The translations under genes and the position numbers were made by a program. A stretch of DNA of 45,575 bases from NCBI RefSeq assembly GCF_000243455.1, contig NZ_AGJL01000006.1:1-45575 (forward strand), read 5' to 3'. Below the pieces are notes generated by a model that was not told the origin of the DNA, made no database searches, and worked only from the letters and a program-made list of their open reading frames with translations. The stretch is from Methanotorris formicicus Mc-S-70 (GTDB lineage: Archaea > AGJL01 > Methanococci > Methanococcales > Methanococcaceae). The stretch's first letter is position 1. Each line of letters starts with the position of its first letter. Shown in pieces: positions 17,368 to 28,364 of this stretch.

Positions 17368-18702
17368 ATGAAAATATTGTTGATAGGTGGAGGAGCAAGA
17401 GAAAGTGCAATTGCACATGCTTTAAAAAAGAATGCGAATGTTAAATTATACACATTAATGAACAACAAAAACCCAGGAATAGCGAGATTATCTGAAAAGA
17501 TATCATTAAACAAAGAAACCAACTTGGATGCAGTTAAAAGTTTTGCAGAGGAAGTTAAACCAGATTTAGCAGTTATTGGACCTGAGGCTCCATTGGGTGC
17601 AGGAGTATCTGATTTGTTGTGGAGTATGGGCATTCCAACCGTAGGACCAAAAAAACTCCCTGCTCAAATTGAAACAAGCAAAGAGTTCATGAGGAATTTA
17701 TTTAAAAAATACAACATAAAAGGTTCATTGCAATACAAGGCATTTGAAGAGTATGGGGAAGAGTTGGAGGCATTCATTGATGAAATGACAAATCAAGGTA
17801 AGGATGTTGTTGTTAAACCTGTTGGATTGACAGGAGGGAAAGGAGTCAAGGTTGTTGGAGAACAGTTGAAGGATAACGAAGAGGCAAAACAATATGCAAA
17901 AGAAGTGTTTGAGAAGGATATCGGTGGAGGAAAGGTAATTATTGAGGAGAGGTTAATTGGTGTTGAATTTACATTGCATGGGTTTGTTGATGGAGATACA
18001 ATAAAATTCACACCTACGGTTCAAGACCACCCACATGCTTATGAAAACGATGAAGGGCCTATAACAGGAGGGATGGGTTCATATTCATGCCCTAATTTGT
18101 CACTTCCATTCTTAACAGATAAAGATTTAGAGGAAGGTAAAGAAATTATGGAAGAGACGGTTAAAGCAATCAAAAAAGAAGTTGGTGACTACCAAGGATT
18201 CTTATACGGGCAGTTCATGCTCACTGCAGAGGGGCCAAAGATTATTGAATACAACGCAAGATTTGGAGATCCTGAGGCAATGAACATATTGGCAATCTTA
18301 AAGAATGATTTTGTTGAGGTTTGTGAGGCAATAGCAAATAAGAAATTGAAGGATGTTGATGTTGAATTTGAAAACAAAGCAACAGTATGTAAGTATGTTG
18401 TTCCAAATGGCTATCCAACAAACCCAGTAAGGAATAAAGAGATAATTGTTGATGAAGAGAAAATAAAAGAAACAGGGGCAATACTACATTACGCATCAGT
18501 AAATGAGGTTGATGGAAAGTTGTATATGACAGGTTCAAGGGCAGTTGCAGTTGTTGGAGTTGCAGATACGATAGAGGAAGCAGAGAAAATTGCTGAAAAA
18601 TCTATCCAATATATAAAAGGAGAAGTCTTCCACAGAAGTGATGTAGGTAAATTAGATTTAATCAAAAAGAGAATTGAGAGAATGAAAGAATTGAGAGGAT
18701 AA
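17368..18702 (+). CDS. purD: Phosphoribosylamine-glycine ligase (GAR synthetase)
   Basis: Second step of purine synthesis: joins glycine to phosphoribosylamine with ATP. The N-domain starts [18 protein letters not shown]. The ATP-grasp region contains [36 protein letters not shown] and the family signature [11 protein letters not shown] preceded by IIEYNA. 444 aa is the usual length. The start is well placed after GGTGATGCG. It is transcribed alone, from its own promoter, and ends with a T-rich tract. purB, another purine gene, lies about 5 kb away. Confidence 0.95.
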   Translation: MKILLIGGGARESAIAHALKKNANVKLYTLMNNKNPGIARLSEKISLNKETNLDAVKSFAEEVKPDLAVIGPEAPLGAGVSDLLWSMGIPTVGPKKLPAQIETSKEFMRNLFKKYNIKGSLQYKAFEEYGEELEAFIDEMTNQGKDVVVKPVGLTGGKGVKVVGEQLKDNEEAKQYAKEVFEKDIGGGKVIIEERLIGVEFTLHGFVDGDTIKFTPTVQDHPHAYENDEGPITGGMGSYSCPNLSLPFLTDKDLEEGKEIMEETVKAIKKEVGDYQGFLYGQFMLTAEGPKIIEYNARFGDPEAMNILAILKNDFVEVCEAIANKKLKDVDVEFENKATVCKYVVPNGYPTNPVRNKEIIVDEEKIKETGAILHYASVNEVDGKLYMTGSRAVAVVGVADTIEEAEKIAEKSIQYIKGEVFHRSDVGKLDLIKKRIERMKELRG

Positions 18703-18716
18703 TTTTTTTATTTTTT
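18703..18716 (+). terminator. T-rich terminator after purD
   Basis: A run of 13 T with one A directly follows the purD stop codon, the usual form of archaeal intrinsic termination. Confidence 0.5.
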
Positions 18717-18776
18717 GAGATTGTTTGTTATGCAATATTCCAATAAAATTATTTTTTAATTTTACTGACAGTGTGA

Positions 18777-18953
18777 TTACGATATTCCCTTCTTTATTAG
18801 TTCTTTACCACACTCTTTAACCACTTCATAAAACGATAGTCCATATTTGTATCTCAAATATTCTATGCAGTTTGATACTATCGCCATAAATCTAACGAAT
18901 CCAATATTGCTCTTTTCAGATGTTGGATAGTTTCCTTCGATTTCTAAAATCGA
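18777..18953 (-). pseudogene. Transposase C-terminal remnant
   Basis: Open frame of 58 codons with no start, closed upstream by a stop at 18954-18956. It encodes GFVRFMAIVSNCIEYL, then KYGLSFYEVVKECGKELIKK, and ends at the left terminal repeat. The copy at 45480 encodes nearly the same ending, which shows that this frame was once coding. It cannot produce an active transposase by itself. Confidence 0.75.
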
Positions 18954-19036
18954 TTATCTCTTCGCTTGCGGAGCAAGCGAGCAGTGAAACACTTAGTATT
19001 TCACCCAATCGATGTTTTCACCTTGTGATAACAAGG
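18937..19036. repeat. Four tandem stem-loops inside the deleted insertion sequence
   Basis: Perfect inverted repeats follow one another: TCGATTT/AAATCGA (18937-18953), TCGCTTGC/GCAAGCGA with a 3-base loop (18962-18980), GTGAAA/TTTCAC (18984-19004) and CCTTGT/ACAAGG with loop GATA (19021-19036). The second is strikingly GC-rich for this DNA. They could form a structured RNA or a DNA hairpin array. Confidence 0.7.
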
Positions 19037-19123
19037 CGAGTTACGAAAAACCGATTTAAGTACTACCTATTTCTATTTTTTGGTTTTAATTTTAATAGTG
19101 TTAAATCACACTATCAGTAAAAT

Positions 19124-20114
<991 letters not shown>

Positions 20115-20136
20115 AATTGAAACTGGAGGGTTTAAG

Positions 20137-20418
20137 ATGAAAAATTATAGGTGTGTTGAGATGGAAGTTCATCCAGAGGAAATCTTGGAGTATATGCATA
20201 GAGATATTGAAGAAGGGGATTATATTGAAGTGTATTTTGGCAGGGTTCATGTTGAGGGAACTGTAATTCTCGCAAGTGAGGGATTTTTTAGGGTTGATAC
20301 TAACAACGACTTATTTGGAACTTTGGAATTTGAGGCTTCGTCAATTATTGATGATTTAATAGAGTTAGTGCATATAAAAGAAGATTACAAAGAAAAAATT
20401 ATTTTAAGGGTAAAATAA
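20137..20418 (+). CDS. Small conserved methanogen protein (possibly DUF2097)
   Basis: 93-residue acidic protein starting MKNYRCVEMEVHPEEILEY. The frame opens at 20098, but GGAGGG seven bases before ATG 20137 fixes the start. The sequence alternates beta-strand and helix (EVYFGRVHVEGTVIL, GFFRVDTNNDLFGTLEFEA) and has no signal or membrane segment; Cys5 is the only cysteine. I associate it tentatively with DUF2097 of methanogens. No function can be assigned. It lies between nadM and cbiC in one operon. Confidence 0.7.
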   Translation: MKNYRCVEMEVHPEEILEYMHRDIEEGDYIEVYFGRVHVEGTVILASEGFFRVDTNNDLFGTLEFEASSIIDDLIELVHIKEDYKEKIILRVK

Positions 20419-20436
20419 CAGTTGGAGGTAGTTACA

Positions 20437-21087
20437 TTGAAATTTCATGAATTTATGGGGGCAATAACAAAAGAAGGAATAAGTATTGCCGAAAAATCCA
20501 GAGAAATTGTAAGAAATAAGATAAAGAATGTTTTAGGAGATAGAATAAATAAATACTCAAAGGAAGAACTTGCTATTATTGAAAGGGTAGTCCATGCTAC
20601 TGCTGATGAGGAATATGCAAAGTTGATATATTTTAAAGATAATCCAATAGGGGAAGGAGTTAAGGCAATAAAAGAAAATAAGCCCGTGGTAGTGGATATA
20701 AACATGATAAAAGCAGGAATAAGGTACAACAATACATATTGCTTTATAAATGACAAAAAAACTTATGAACTTGCACAAGAGGAACAGATCACGAGAGCAG
20801 TTGCCTCAATGAGAATTGCAAAGGATTTGATAGATGATGGTGTTGTTGTTATTGGAAATGCTCCAACTGCATTGTTGGAAGTTATAAGAATGATTAATGA
20901 GGAAGATATAAAACCAAGGGTTGTTGTTGGGGTTCCTGTAGGTTTTGTTCAGGCAAGTGAATCAAAAGCATTATTGAGAGAAACCGACATCCCATCAATA
21001 ACAACCATAGGGCCAAAAGGAGGAACCCCTGTTGCAGTTTCAATAATTAATGGAATTATAGCGATGAGTAAAAATGAGAAGGTTTAG
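20437..21087 (+). CDS. cbiC: Cobalt-precorrin-8 methylmutase
   Basis: Corrin-ring step: moves the C11 methyl to C12, giving cobyrinate. Family blocks seen: ISIAEKSREIVRNKI, VVHATADEEYAKLI with the catalytic His, VVVDINMIKAGI, GNAPTALLEVIRM and VVGVPVGFVQASESKALL, ending with IPSITTIGPKGGTPVAVSIING. The start is taken at TTG 20437, eight bases after GGAGG; the TTG at 20422 lies before that site. About 216 aa, normal. It ends three bases from the convergent get3. Confidence 0.93.
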   Translation: MKFHEFMGAITKEGISIAEKSREIVRNKIKNVLGDRINKYSKEELAIIERVVHATADEEYAKLIYFKDNPIGEGVKAIKENKPVVVDINMIKAGIRYNNTYCFINDKKTYELAQEEQITRAVASMRIAKDLIDDGVVVIGNAPTALLEVIRMINEEDIKPRVVVGVPVGFVQASESKALLRETDIPSITTIGPKGGTPVAVSIINGIIAMSKNEKV

Positions 21088-21089
21088 AT

Positions 21090-22777
<1,688 letters not shown>

Positions 22778-22821
22778 GCTATCACAATAATTTGGTTATT
22801 TAAAATTTTGGGGGTGTAAAA

Positions 22822-23547
22822 ATTCCAAAAACAACCCTAACTCTTACTTACGAATTTTTTAGCGCGGGTTGTGAAAATTCCAAGTCAGATGTGGCTATTG
22901 TTATCGATATTCTTAGGGCATCAACAACCATAAACACACTTTTACAATTGTGCAATGAGGTATATATAACTGATAGTATAGAGAAGGCAAACTCATATGA
23001 AAATACCATAAAAATTGGGGAAAGAAATGGCAAAAAAATTGAAGAATTTGATTTTGGCAATTCTCCAACAGATATTTTGAAGAATAAAGAAATAATATTG
23101 GAACATGTAAAAAATGGTGGAAAGGTTGTGTTAACAACAACAAACGGAACAAGGGTAATGAAAAGAGTTTTTAAAAATGCAAATTATGTTCTAATTGGTT
23201 CAATAACAAATGCAAAATATGTTGCTGAGAAAGCGGTGGAATTATCCAAATCGGGAATAACCCTTGTCCCATGCCATAGAAAAGGAACATTTGCAATTGA
23301 GGATGTAATAGGGGCTGGATTGATAGCAAGGTATATTGAAGAGATTAGCAAAGAAAAAACCAAAAATGAAGAAGTCCTCGCAGCAAAGTTATTAACAAAA
23401 GGAGATTGGAAGAGTTTAATCCTAAATTCAAATTCAGCAGATAACTTAAGAAATCTTGGTTATCACGGGGATTTAATGTTTTGTATCTCTGAGAATTCTC
23501 AAAATGTTGTGGGAATGTTTGATGGGGAAAAGGTGGTTAAGATTTAG
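22822..23547 (+). CDS. comB: 2-phosphosulfolactate phosphatase (coenzyme M biosynthesis), apparent ATT start
   Basis: Removes phosphate from 2-phosphosulfolactate, the second step of coenzyme M synthesis. Family blocks: VAIVIDILRASTTINTLL, GERNGKKIEEFDFGNSPT, VVLTTTNGTRVMKR and LVPCHRKGTFAIEDVIGAG. The first ATG/GTG/TTG in frame is GTG 22891, but that would cut off in-frame residues (TLTLTYEFFSAG...) that look like the family's first strand. Upstream the frame is open back to a stop at 22801 with no standard start; ATT 22822 lies five bases after GGGGTG. Therefore an AUU start is proposed (241 aa). Other readings: a sequence error or a truncated GTG start. Confidence 0.85.
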   Translation: MPKTTLTLTYEFFSAGCENSKSDVAIVIDILRASTTINTLLQLCNEVYITDSIEKANSYENTIKIGERNGKKIEEFDFGNSPTDILKNKEIILEHVKNGGKVVLTTTNGTRVMKRVFKNANYVLIGSITNAKYVAEKAVELSKSGITLVPCHRKGTFAIEDVIGAGLIARYIEEISKEKTKNEEVLAAKLLTKGDWKSLILNSNSADNLRNLGYHGDLMFCISENSQNVVGMFDGEKVVKI

Positions 23548-23598
23548 ATTTAAATTGATTTAAATCACTTTATTCGATCTGACCTCATCAAAAAGGAT

Positions 23599-23625
23599 GG
23601 GATACCTCACTTCGTTCGGTATCCT
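23599..23625. terminator. Hairpin between convergent comB and purB
   Basis: GGGATACC (23599-23606) pairs with GGTATCCT (23618-23625) around an 11-base loop, one G-U pair included. Its place between two convergent genes suggests a two-way terminator, but the GC-rich hairpin and nearby CTGACCTC also resemble the block at 37046, so an insertion-sequence end is possible. Confidence 0.45.
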
Positions 23626-23638
23626 CTCATGGGTTATG

Positions 23639-24985
23639 TCATTTATTTTTTATTTCCCTTATAACTTCATCCACAATCTCTGATGCTAATCCAATGTAGG
23701 TTTTTGGATTCATCAACTCTTCTAATTCCTCTTTTGTTAAGTATTTCATAACCTCTTCGTTTTCTAATAAAACCTCTTTTAAATGTCTCTTTTCATCATG
23801 TGCCTTCATTGCACACCTTCTAACAACTTCATGGGCTGTTTGCCTACCCATTCCCCTCTTTGCAAGTTCAATCATAATTCTTTCTGCCATGATAAGCCCT
23901 TTTGTTAATTCAAGGTTTTTCTCAACGTTTTCAATATTTACCCTCAACTTTTTCATCCCTTTAATTGCCAAGTTTAAGATGTGGTCTAATAAAACACATG
24001 CCTCAGAAAAGATGCATCTTTCACTTGATGAGTTTGTTAAATCCCTCTCTTCCCACAATGATATGTTATCAAATTCTGCCAATGCCAAACTCTTAACTAC
24101 CCTTGACAATCCACAAATTTGCTCAAATGTGATTGGGTTTCTCTTATGTGGCATTGTTGAAGAGCCGGTTTGTTTTGTTGGGTCGAATTCTTCCTCCAAC
24201 TCTCCAATTTCAGTTCTCTGCATACTTCTAACAGTAACTCCAATTTTATTCAATGTTTGAGCAATTAAAGCGAGAAGTGCAATAAACTCAGCATGCCTAT
24301 CTCTTTGAATAACTTGGTTGGATATTAAAACTGGATTTAATCCTAAAATTTCCCCTACTCTTTTATGCACTTCTAAACCTTTCTCGCCAAGTGCTGCCAT
24401 TGTTCCTACTGCACCAGTTATCATTGAAACGCAAATCCTTTCTTTGCAACTTTCTAACCTTTCAATATGCCTCTGTATCTCAGATGCCCATAAAGCAAAT
24501 CTCATCCCATAAGTTGTTGGGATTGCGTGTTGTCCGTGTGTTCTCCCAATGCAAACGGTATATTTATGCTCTTCTGCCTTCTCCAATAAAATATCCCTCA
24601 ATTCCTTCAATTTTTTCTCCAATATGGCAATTGCCTCTTTGAATTGTAATGATTGGGATGTGTCAACAATATCGTTTGAAGTTGCACCGAAGTGGATATA
24701 TTCTCCTGCGTTTCCTTCACAAACTTCTGCAAATGCCTTAACCATAGCAACAACGTCATGCCTTGTTTCTCTTTCTATTTCTTTAACCCTCTCCAATTTA
24801 ACATATTTTGTTGATGCCTTTCTATTGATTTCTTCTGCTGCCTCTTTTGGTATTATGCCGAGTTCTGCCTCTGCCTTTGCCAATGCTGCCTCAACTTCAA
24901 GCATCTTTTGTAATTTGTTCTCTTCTTCCCAAACCTTCTTCATCTCTTCTGTTCCATATCTGTAGTCAATTGGATGTACTGCCAT
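23639..24985 (-). CDS. purB: Adenylosuccinate lyase
   Basis: Cleaves SAICAR in purine synthesis and adenylosuccinate in AMP synthesis. Fumarase/aspartase superfamily signature GSSTMPHKRNP is present, with the His-containing GRTHGQHAIPTTYGMRFALW and HFGATSNDIVDTSQSLQ. The true start is MAVHPIDYRYG at 24985, preceded by GGTGAAAAA; the frame extends to 25021 without a ribosome site. 448 aa is normal. Transcribed alone or with the upstream membrane protein. Confidence 0.95.
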   Translation of the reverse strand: MAVHPIDYRYGTEEMKKVWEEENKLQKMLEVEAALAKAEAELGIIPKEAAEEINRKASTKYVKLERVKEIERETRHDVVAMVKAFAEVCEGNAGEYIHFGATSNDIVDTSQSLQFKEAIAILEKKLKELRDILLEKAEEHKYTVCIGRTHGQHAIPTTYGMRFALWASEIQRHIERLESCKERICVSMITGAVGTMAALGEKGLEVHKRVGEILGLNPVLISNQVIQRDRHAEFIALLALIAQTLNKIGVTVRSMQRTEIGELEEEFDPTKQTGSSTMPHKRNPITFEQICGLSRVVKSLALAEFDNISLWEERDLTNSSSERCIFSEACVLLDHILNLAIKGMKKLRVNIENVEKNLELTKGLIMAERIMIELAKRGMGRQTAHEVVRRCAMKAHDEKRHLKEVLLENEEVMKYLTKEELEELMNPKTYIGLASEIVDEVIREIKNK

Positions 24986-25054
24986 TTTTTCACCGAGTAG
25001 GTATTTTTGATAATGTTCCAAATTATTTTGTTATGTTTTAAATAAATTTTGGAA

Positions 25055-25573
25055 CTAAATCCTTTTTAAGTAGTTCTTTACAATATCTTCAATCTTTTTA
25101 TTATAATTTAAATGTATTGGAATAATAACCCCTCTTTTTCCAATAAGTATGATTTTGTTGTTCTTTATTGTATATCCCTCAAAACCTTTCCAAGTAATGA
25201 ATCTCCAACCAATATAAATTCCATTATTGTAAATATCTATCCTGTGTTTAATAAAGAATAAAACAATAAACAAACCCATAGCCACAATAAACGCAAACAT
25301 AAAAGAAAATCCAAATCCTTCAGGCAATCTATCCCAATATAAATACAAAAATCCAAAAATAGGAATAATAAAAACTGATAAAAGCCCGATAAACATTAAA
25401 CAATATTTCTTTCCAAATATGTTAAAGTCATAGTCCCTATAAGAATATAAAACTTCTTCCCTTCTATTTTTGTCTGATTTTATTGCTAAATAAAGTCCAT
25501 AATATAGAATCCCCGTTAATGTAAGTTGAATCAAACCAATGTAAAATATAATAATTAATACGTATTGGTTCAT
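25055..25573 (-). CDS. Membrane protein with three hydrophobic segments and a C-terminal soluble domain
   Basis: Not recognised to family level. Hydrophobic segments at about residues 2-29, 53-77 and 84-107 are likely transmembrane helices; the last 60 residues (RIDIYNNGIYIGWRFITWKGFEGY) look like the small beta-rich domain found after transmembrane helices in DUF5673/PH-like proteins. The start at 25573 is chosen because GGTGGGC directly precedes that ATG; two upstream GTG codons are part of the ribosome site. Last gene of a run after the DUF366 protein. Confidence 0.65.
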   Translation of the reverse strand: MNQYVLIIIFYIGLIQLTLTGILYYGLYLAIKSDKNRREEVLYSYRDYDFNIFGKKYCLMFIGLLSVFIIPIFGFLYLYWDRLPEGFGFSFMFAFIVAMGLFIVLFFIKHRIDIYNNGIYIGWRFITWKGFEGYTIKNNKIILIGKRGVIIPIHLNYNKKIEDIVKNYLKRI

Positions 25574-25593
25574 GCCCACCACTTTAGTTTATT

Positions 25594-26199
25594 TTATAAT
25601 AAACTCTTCGTTTTCCTAATATCTCTCTCAATCTTTTCCATCTCCTTTGCATAACCAATAGCAATCTTCCTCATAACTTCTTCAACATCAAAAATACCAA
25701 TATCTTCCAATCCAATGCCTTCAACATGCTCTGGAATACCTTTTGAATTAACATTAATCCCTAAATGAATCTTTGCAGAACTTACTCCCCTTGTTGCTAT
25801 ACACACGGATAATTTTTTACCACTGCAGTATAAATCATCCCCTTCTCTATCCAACTTAACACCAAAATCCCCAATAACGTCTTTAGCAATGCAGATTAAA
25901 ATCCTCTGCCTCAAATAAATCATTTTTAAATCTGGATTGTCAAAATGCTCAACTATGAAGTGTATGCAGTCATCTCCTTTAATTGGGATTTCAAACTCCC
26001 CCTCCTCCTTAACATCTTTTAAATCTTTCATATCCTCTATTCTAACCTCCATTCCTCCCCTAAACGCAACAACACTATCTTTTTGAACATCAAACATGTT
26101 AAATGCCCATAATGGTTCTATCTCTTTTCCAGTATATTTTATTTTCTCTTTTGGAAATATAACATTCATAAACCCAATATCTAAAATCTCCGCATGCAT
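25594..26199 (-). CDS. DUF366 family protein
   Basis: 201-residue soluble protein whose sequence (GKEIEPLWAFNMFDVQKDS, VEHFDNPDLKMIYLRQRIL, CIATRGVSSAKIHLGINV) I match to the archaeal DUF366 family. Function unknown. Resemblance of the RQRILICIAKDVI and ATRGVSSAKIHLGI blocks to lipoate/biotin-ligase-like folds is only an impression. GGTGATAAA precedes ATG. Separated by five bases from the radical SAM gene upstream, so the two are almost certainly in one transcript and may act together. Confidence 0.7.
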   Translation of the reverse strand: MHAEILDIGFMNVIFPKEKIKYTGKEIEPLWAFNMFDVQKDSVVAFRGGMEVRIEDMKDLKDVKEEGEFEIPIKGDDCIHFIVEHFDNPDLKMIYLRQRILICIAKDVIGDFGVKLDREGDDLYCSGKKLSVCIATRGVSSAKIHLGINVNSKGIPEHVEGIGLEDIGIFDVEEVMRKIAIGYAKEMEKIERDIRKTKSLL

Positions 26200-26203
26200 T
26201 TTA

Positions 26204-27067
26204 TCACCATGGAAGTGGATGATATTCCCTCTTGATAATTGGTATATCTGAGAAGCAATCTGATGTTATTCCATTCAAAATAAATCCGTCCATATTCTTT
26301 AATTGAACTAAAAGGCATCCTTTTATTGTAACATTCACATCTGGGGCATTTTCTTTCATCCTATCAACCAACAGCAACAAGTCCTTTATTTTCCCAATAT
26401 TCTCTAAACTGGATATTCTTTTAAGTTCTTTTTTATTTTTCTCATGAACAATAAGTTGGTGAACCATTATCTCATCAACACCAATGTCGTTAAGTTTTTT
26501 TGCTAATTCAACCAACTCCATATCATTGAAATTTGGGATATAAATGGTTCTAACGATTGTATGTAAATGCTTTACTGAAAGTTCTATATTTTTAATAACC
26601 TTATCAAAGGTATCTGCATTTGTTAATTTTTTGTGCGTTTCTGGTTTTGATGTACTTAAACTAATCATCACCAAATCTAAGCCCAAATCCTTAAATTCCT
26701 TTATCAAATTCTCATTTAAAAAAACACCATTTGTTTGCAAATCACACCTCAATCCGAGGGATTTTACATATTCAATACCTTTCTTTACTTTTTCGGGATA
26801 TAGAAGAGGTTCCCCATATTGGCTTATAGTCACTGCTATGCAATCATCTAAATTCCCATAGATTCCTGGCTTTATATTTGTTAATTTAGAATAGCAAAAA
26901 ATACAGTTATGATTGCATTTTTGTGTAATCTCGATTGTAGGGTGATGATGTGGATCTTTGTTATTCAAATCCAACCCTTCACAACCTATGCAGTGCTTAA
27001 CAACCTTTAAATTTTTTACAATCTCTTCCAATTTATCACATATATTACTCCTTAAAACAATCTTCAA
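26204..27067 (-). CDS. Radical SAM protein
   Basis: Radical SAM enzyme with CNHNCIFC (CxxxCxxC, cluster ligands) about 50 residues in, SQYGEPLLYPEK as the GGE-like SAM motif, and LRCDLQTNGVFLNENLIKEF. An extra N-terminal pair HCIGCEG and C-terminal Cys residues (GCLLVQL, SDCFSD) could hold another metal. The start is taken as TTG 27067, eight bases after GGGGTG; the longer frame to 27118 only adds a phenylalanine-rich extension with no ribosome site. Substrate unknown; next to DUF366. Confidence 0.82.
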   Translation of the reverse strand: MKIVLRSNICDKLEEIVKNLKVVKHCIGCEGLDLNNKDPHHHPTIEITQKCNHNCIFCYSKLTNIKPGIYGNLDDCIAVTISQYGEPLLYPEKVKKGIEYVKSLGLRCDLQTNGVFLNENLIKEFKDLGLDLVMISLSTSKPETHKKLTNADTFDKVIKNIELSVKHLHTIVRTIYIPNFNDMELVELAKKLNDIGVDEIMVHQLIVHEKNKKELKRISSLENIGKIKDLLLLVDRMKENAPDVNVTIKGCLLVQLKNMDGFILNGITSDCFSDIPIIKREYHPLPW

Positions 27068-27136
27068 AATTTCACCCCAAAAATAATTAAACAAAAAAAT
27101 AAAAATAGAAAAAAACACTTTTCAGTTATTTTTAAA

Positions 27137-27646
27137 TTACTCCAACAAATAAAAATACTTCTCAGTCCAATCGATAATACCCTTTCTTACCCTTTTATTT
27201 TTTATGGCATCAATGATTTCATCCACGATATCATCAACATCCCTGCCTGTTGCATCTATTTCATAAACTATTCCTTCACTTTCAGCCAAACAAACATCCA
27301 AAATCTCTGCTTCAACATTTTCCATGACTTTCTTTTGCTTATATCTTCTCTCTTCCAATCTCTTTTTAATAACTTCAGGATTGCATCTCAAAACCACAAT
27401 GTAATCTACATCTAAAAGATGACTAACGTGCCCATCAAGTATTACATTATCTAAACCATAGAGAAACTCTCTAAGTTTATCAAAATCGATCACATAAGAA
27501 TCCATTTCCTCATCTTTTTCAGAATACAACTTATATTCCTTCACAACTTCAGTTATATCTATATGTCTAAATCCCAATTTTTCTGCAAGTTTTTTTGAAA
27601 TTGTTGTTTTTCCAACTCCTGGGGTTCCTGTTATGGCGATTTTAAT
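27137..27646 (-). CDS. AK6/Fap7-like adenylate kinase, apparent ATT start
   Basis: P-loop NMP kinase of the AK6 (hCINAP/Fap7) family, implicated in small-subunit ribosome maturation as well as adenylate kinase activity. P-loop GTPGVGKTT near the N-terminus, DGHVSHLLDVDYIVVLRC (NMP-binding/DGH motif) and LEERRYKQKKVMENVEAE (lid). The frame can begin at GTG 27655, but this GTG lies within the ribosome site AGGTGG; the codon six bases after GGTG is ATT 27646, which gives (M)KIAITGTPGVGKTT, the usual family beginning. An AUU start is therefore proposed. Coupled to the SepF-like gene upstream (8-17 bases). Confidence 0.85.
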   Translation of the reverse strand: MKIAITGTPGVGKTTISKKLAEKLGFRHIDITEVVKEYKLYSEKDEEMDSYVIDFDKLREFLYGLDNVILDGHVSHLLDVDYIVVLRCNPEVIKKRLEERRYKQKKVMENVEAEILDVCLAESEGIVYEIDATGRDVDDIVDEIIDAIKNKRVRKGIIDWTEKYFYLLE

Positions 27647-27663
27647 GTTCTCCACCTTTCTAT

Positions 27664-28131
27664 TTATTCTTCATCATCTATTTCAATATTTTGTGGTGAG
27701 TATCTGTCAATCTCAACATTGTCTTTAACTGCAAGGATGACGTATTCTCCTGCTCTGCCCAACTTATAACCCAATGTTTCCAAATACTTTTTAAAATCAA
27801 GGAAATCTTTAATAATCCCTTCCACTGGAATCTCTTCAAGGTTAACTATAACAATATCATGTTCGATTATCTCTCTAACTCTAATGAAATCTTCAGGGGT
27901 TTTGATTCTAACGGTTAGTATTTTTGGTGGTATTTTTATAACCTTTTCTATTACCTTTTCCTCAATATCTCCATCATCTTCTTTTTTTTCTGTTAGTGGG
28001 ATTTGTTCTGAACCGACAATCTCATATGCAGGGACTTCTTCTCCAATAACTATATAATCATCTTCTTTTATTGGTATTTGTTGTGGAAGTTCCTTATTCC
28101 CAACAAATATTCGTTTTATTTTTTTGAGCAT
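27664..28131 (-). CDS. Second SepF-like protein (DUF552 domain)
   Basis: 155 residues. Basic amphipathic N-terminus (MLKKIKRIF), an acidic linker of about 60 residues, then a SepF-type core: LTVRIKTPEDFIRVREII, DIVIVNLEEIPVEGIIKDFL and LGRAGEYVILAVKDNVEID, compare the SepF pattern of GG-x-I-x5-x-V/P-R-N-V. It is clearly related to the SepF at 8536 in layout but has a longer, more acidic linker. It precedes the AK6-like kinase. Role in division as a second anchor is inference. GGAGGGAGAA precedes the ATG. Confidence 0.65.
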   Translation of the reverse strand: MLKKIKRIFVGNKELPQQIPIKEDDYIVIGEEVPAYEIVGSEQIPLTEKKEDDGDIEEKVIEKVIKIPPKILTVRIKTPEDFIRVREIIEHDIVIVNLEEIPVEGIIKDFLDFKKYLETLGYKLGRAGEYVILAVKDNVEIDRYSPQNIEIDDEE

Positions 28132-28364
28132 ATTTCTCCCTCCATGCTATAAATGGATATTTTACATAAAAATTAAATAAATTAAAATCGATAAATTTTA
28201 AAAATTAATCTTGGAGATCAACACCTCATAATGTATAATGACTATATATCTTACTTTCACTTATTTTTAAACTTTTGGATAAATATAGAATATGCGTAAA
28301 ATCAAAATAAATCTATATTTTTTACGATATACTATCTAAATTATATTTTTATATATGTGTAGAA

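Larger units (their letters stand above)
18759..19123 (-). mobile_element. Internally deleted insertion sequence (MITE-like), about 365 bp
   Basis: The ends are near-perfect terminal inverted repeats: ATTTTACTGACAGTGTGATT at the left matches the reverse complement of the right end (ATTTTACTGATAGTGTGATT) with one mismatch in 20. Inside are the last 58 codons of a transposase (minus strand) and a stretch with four consecutive perfect stem-loops. The rest of the transposase is missing. The same left end and transposase tail recur at 45464, diverged by roughly a fifth of positions, so this is an old family in the genome. The family name is not known to me. Confidence 0.8.

Noticed and set aside
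18920-19120. 66-codon plus-strand frame inside the deleted insertion sequence
   Set aside because: Runs across hairpins and the right terminal repeat, and overlaps the minus-strand transposase remnant; no ribosome site.
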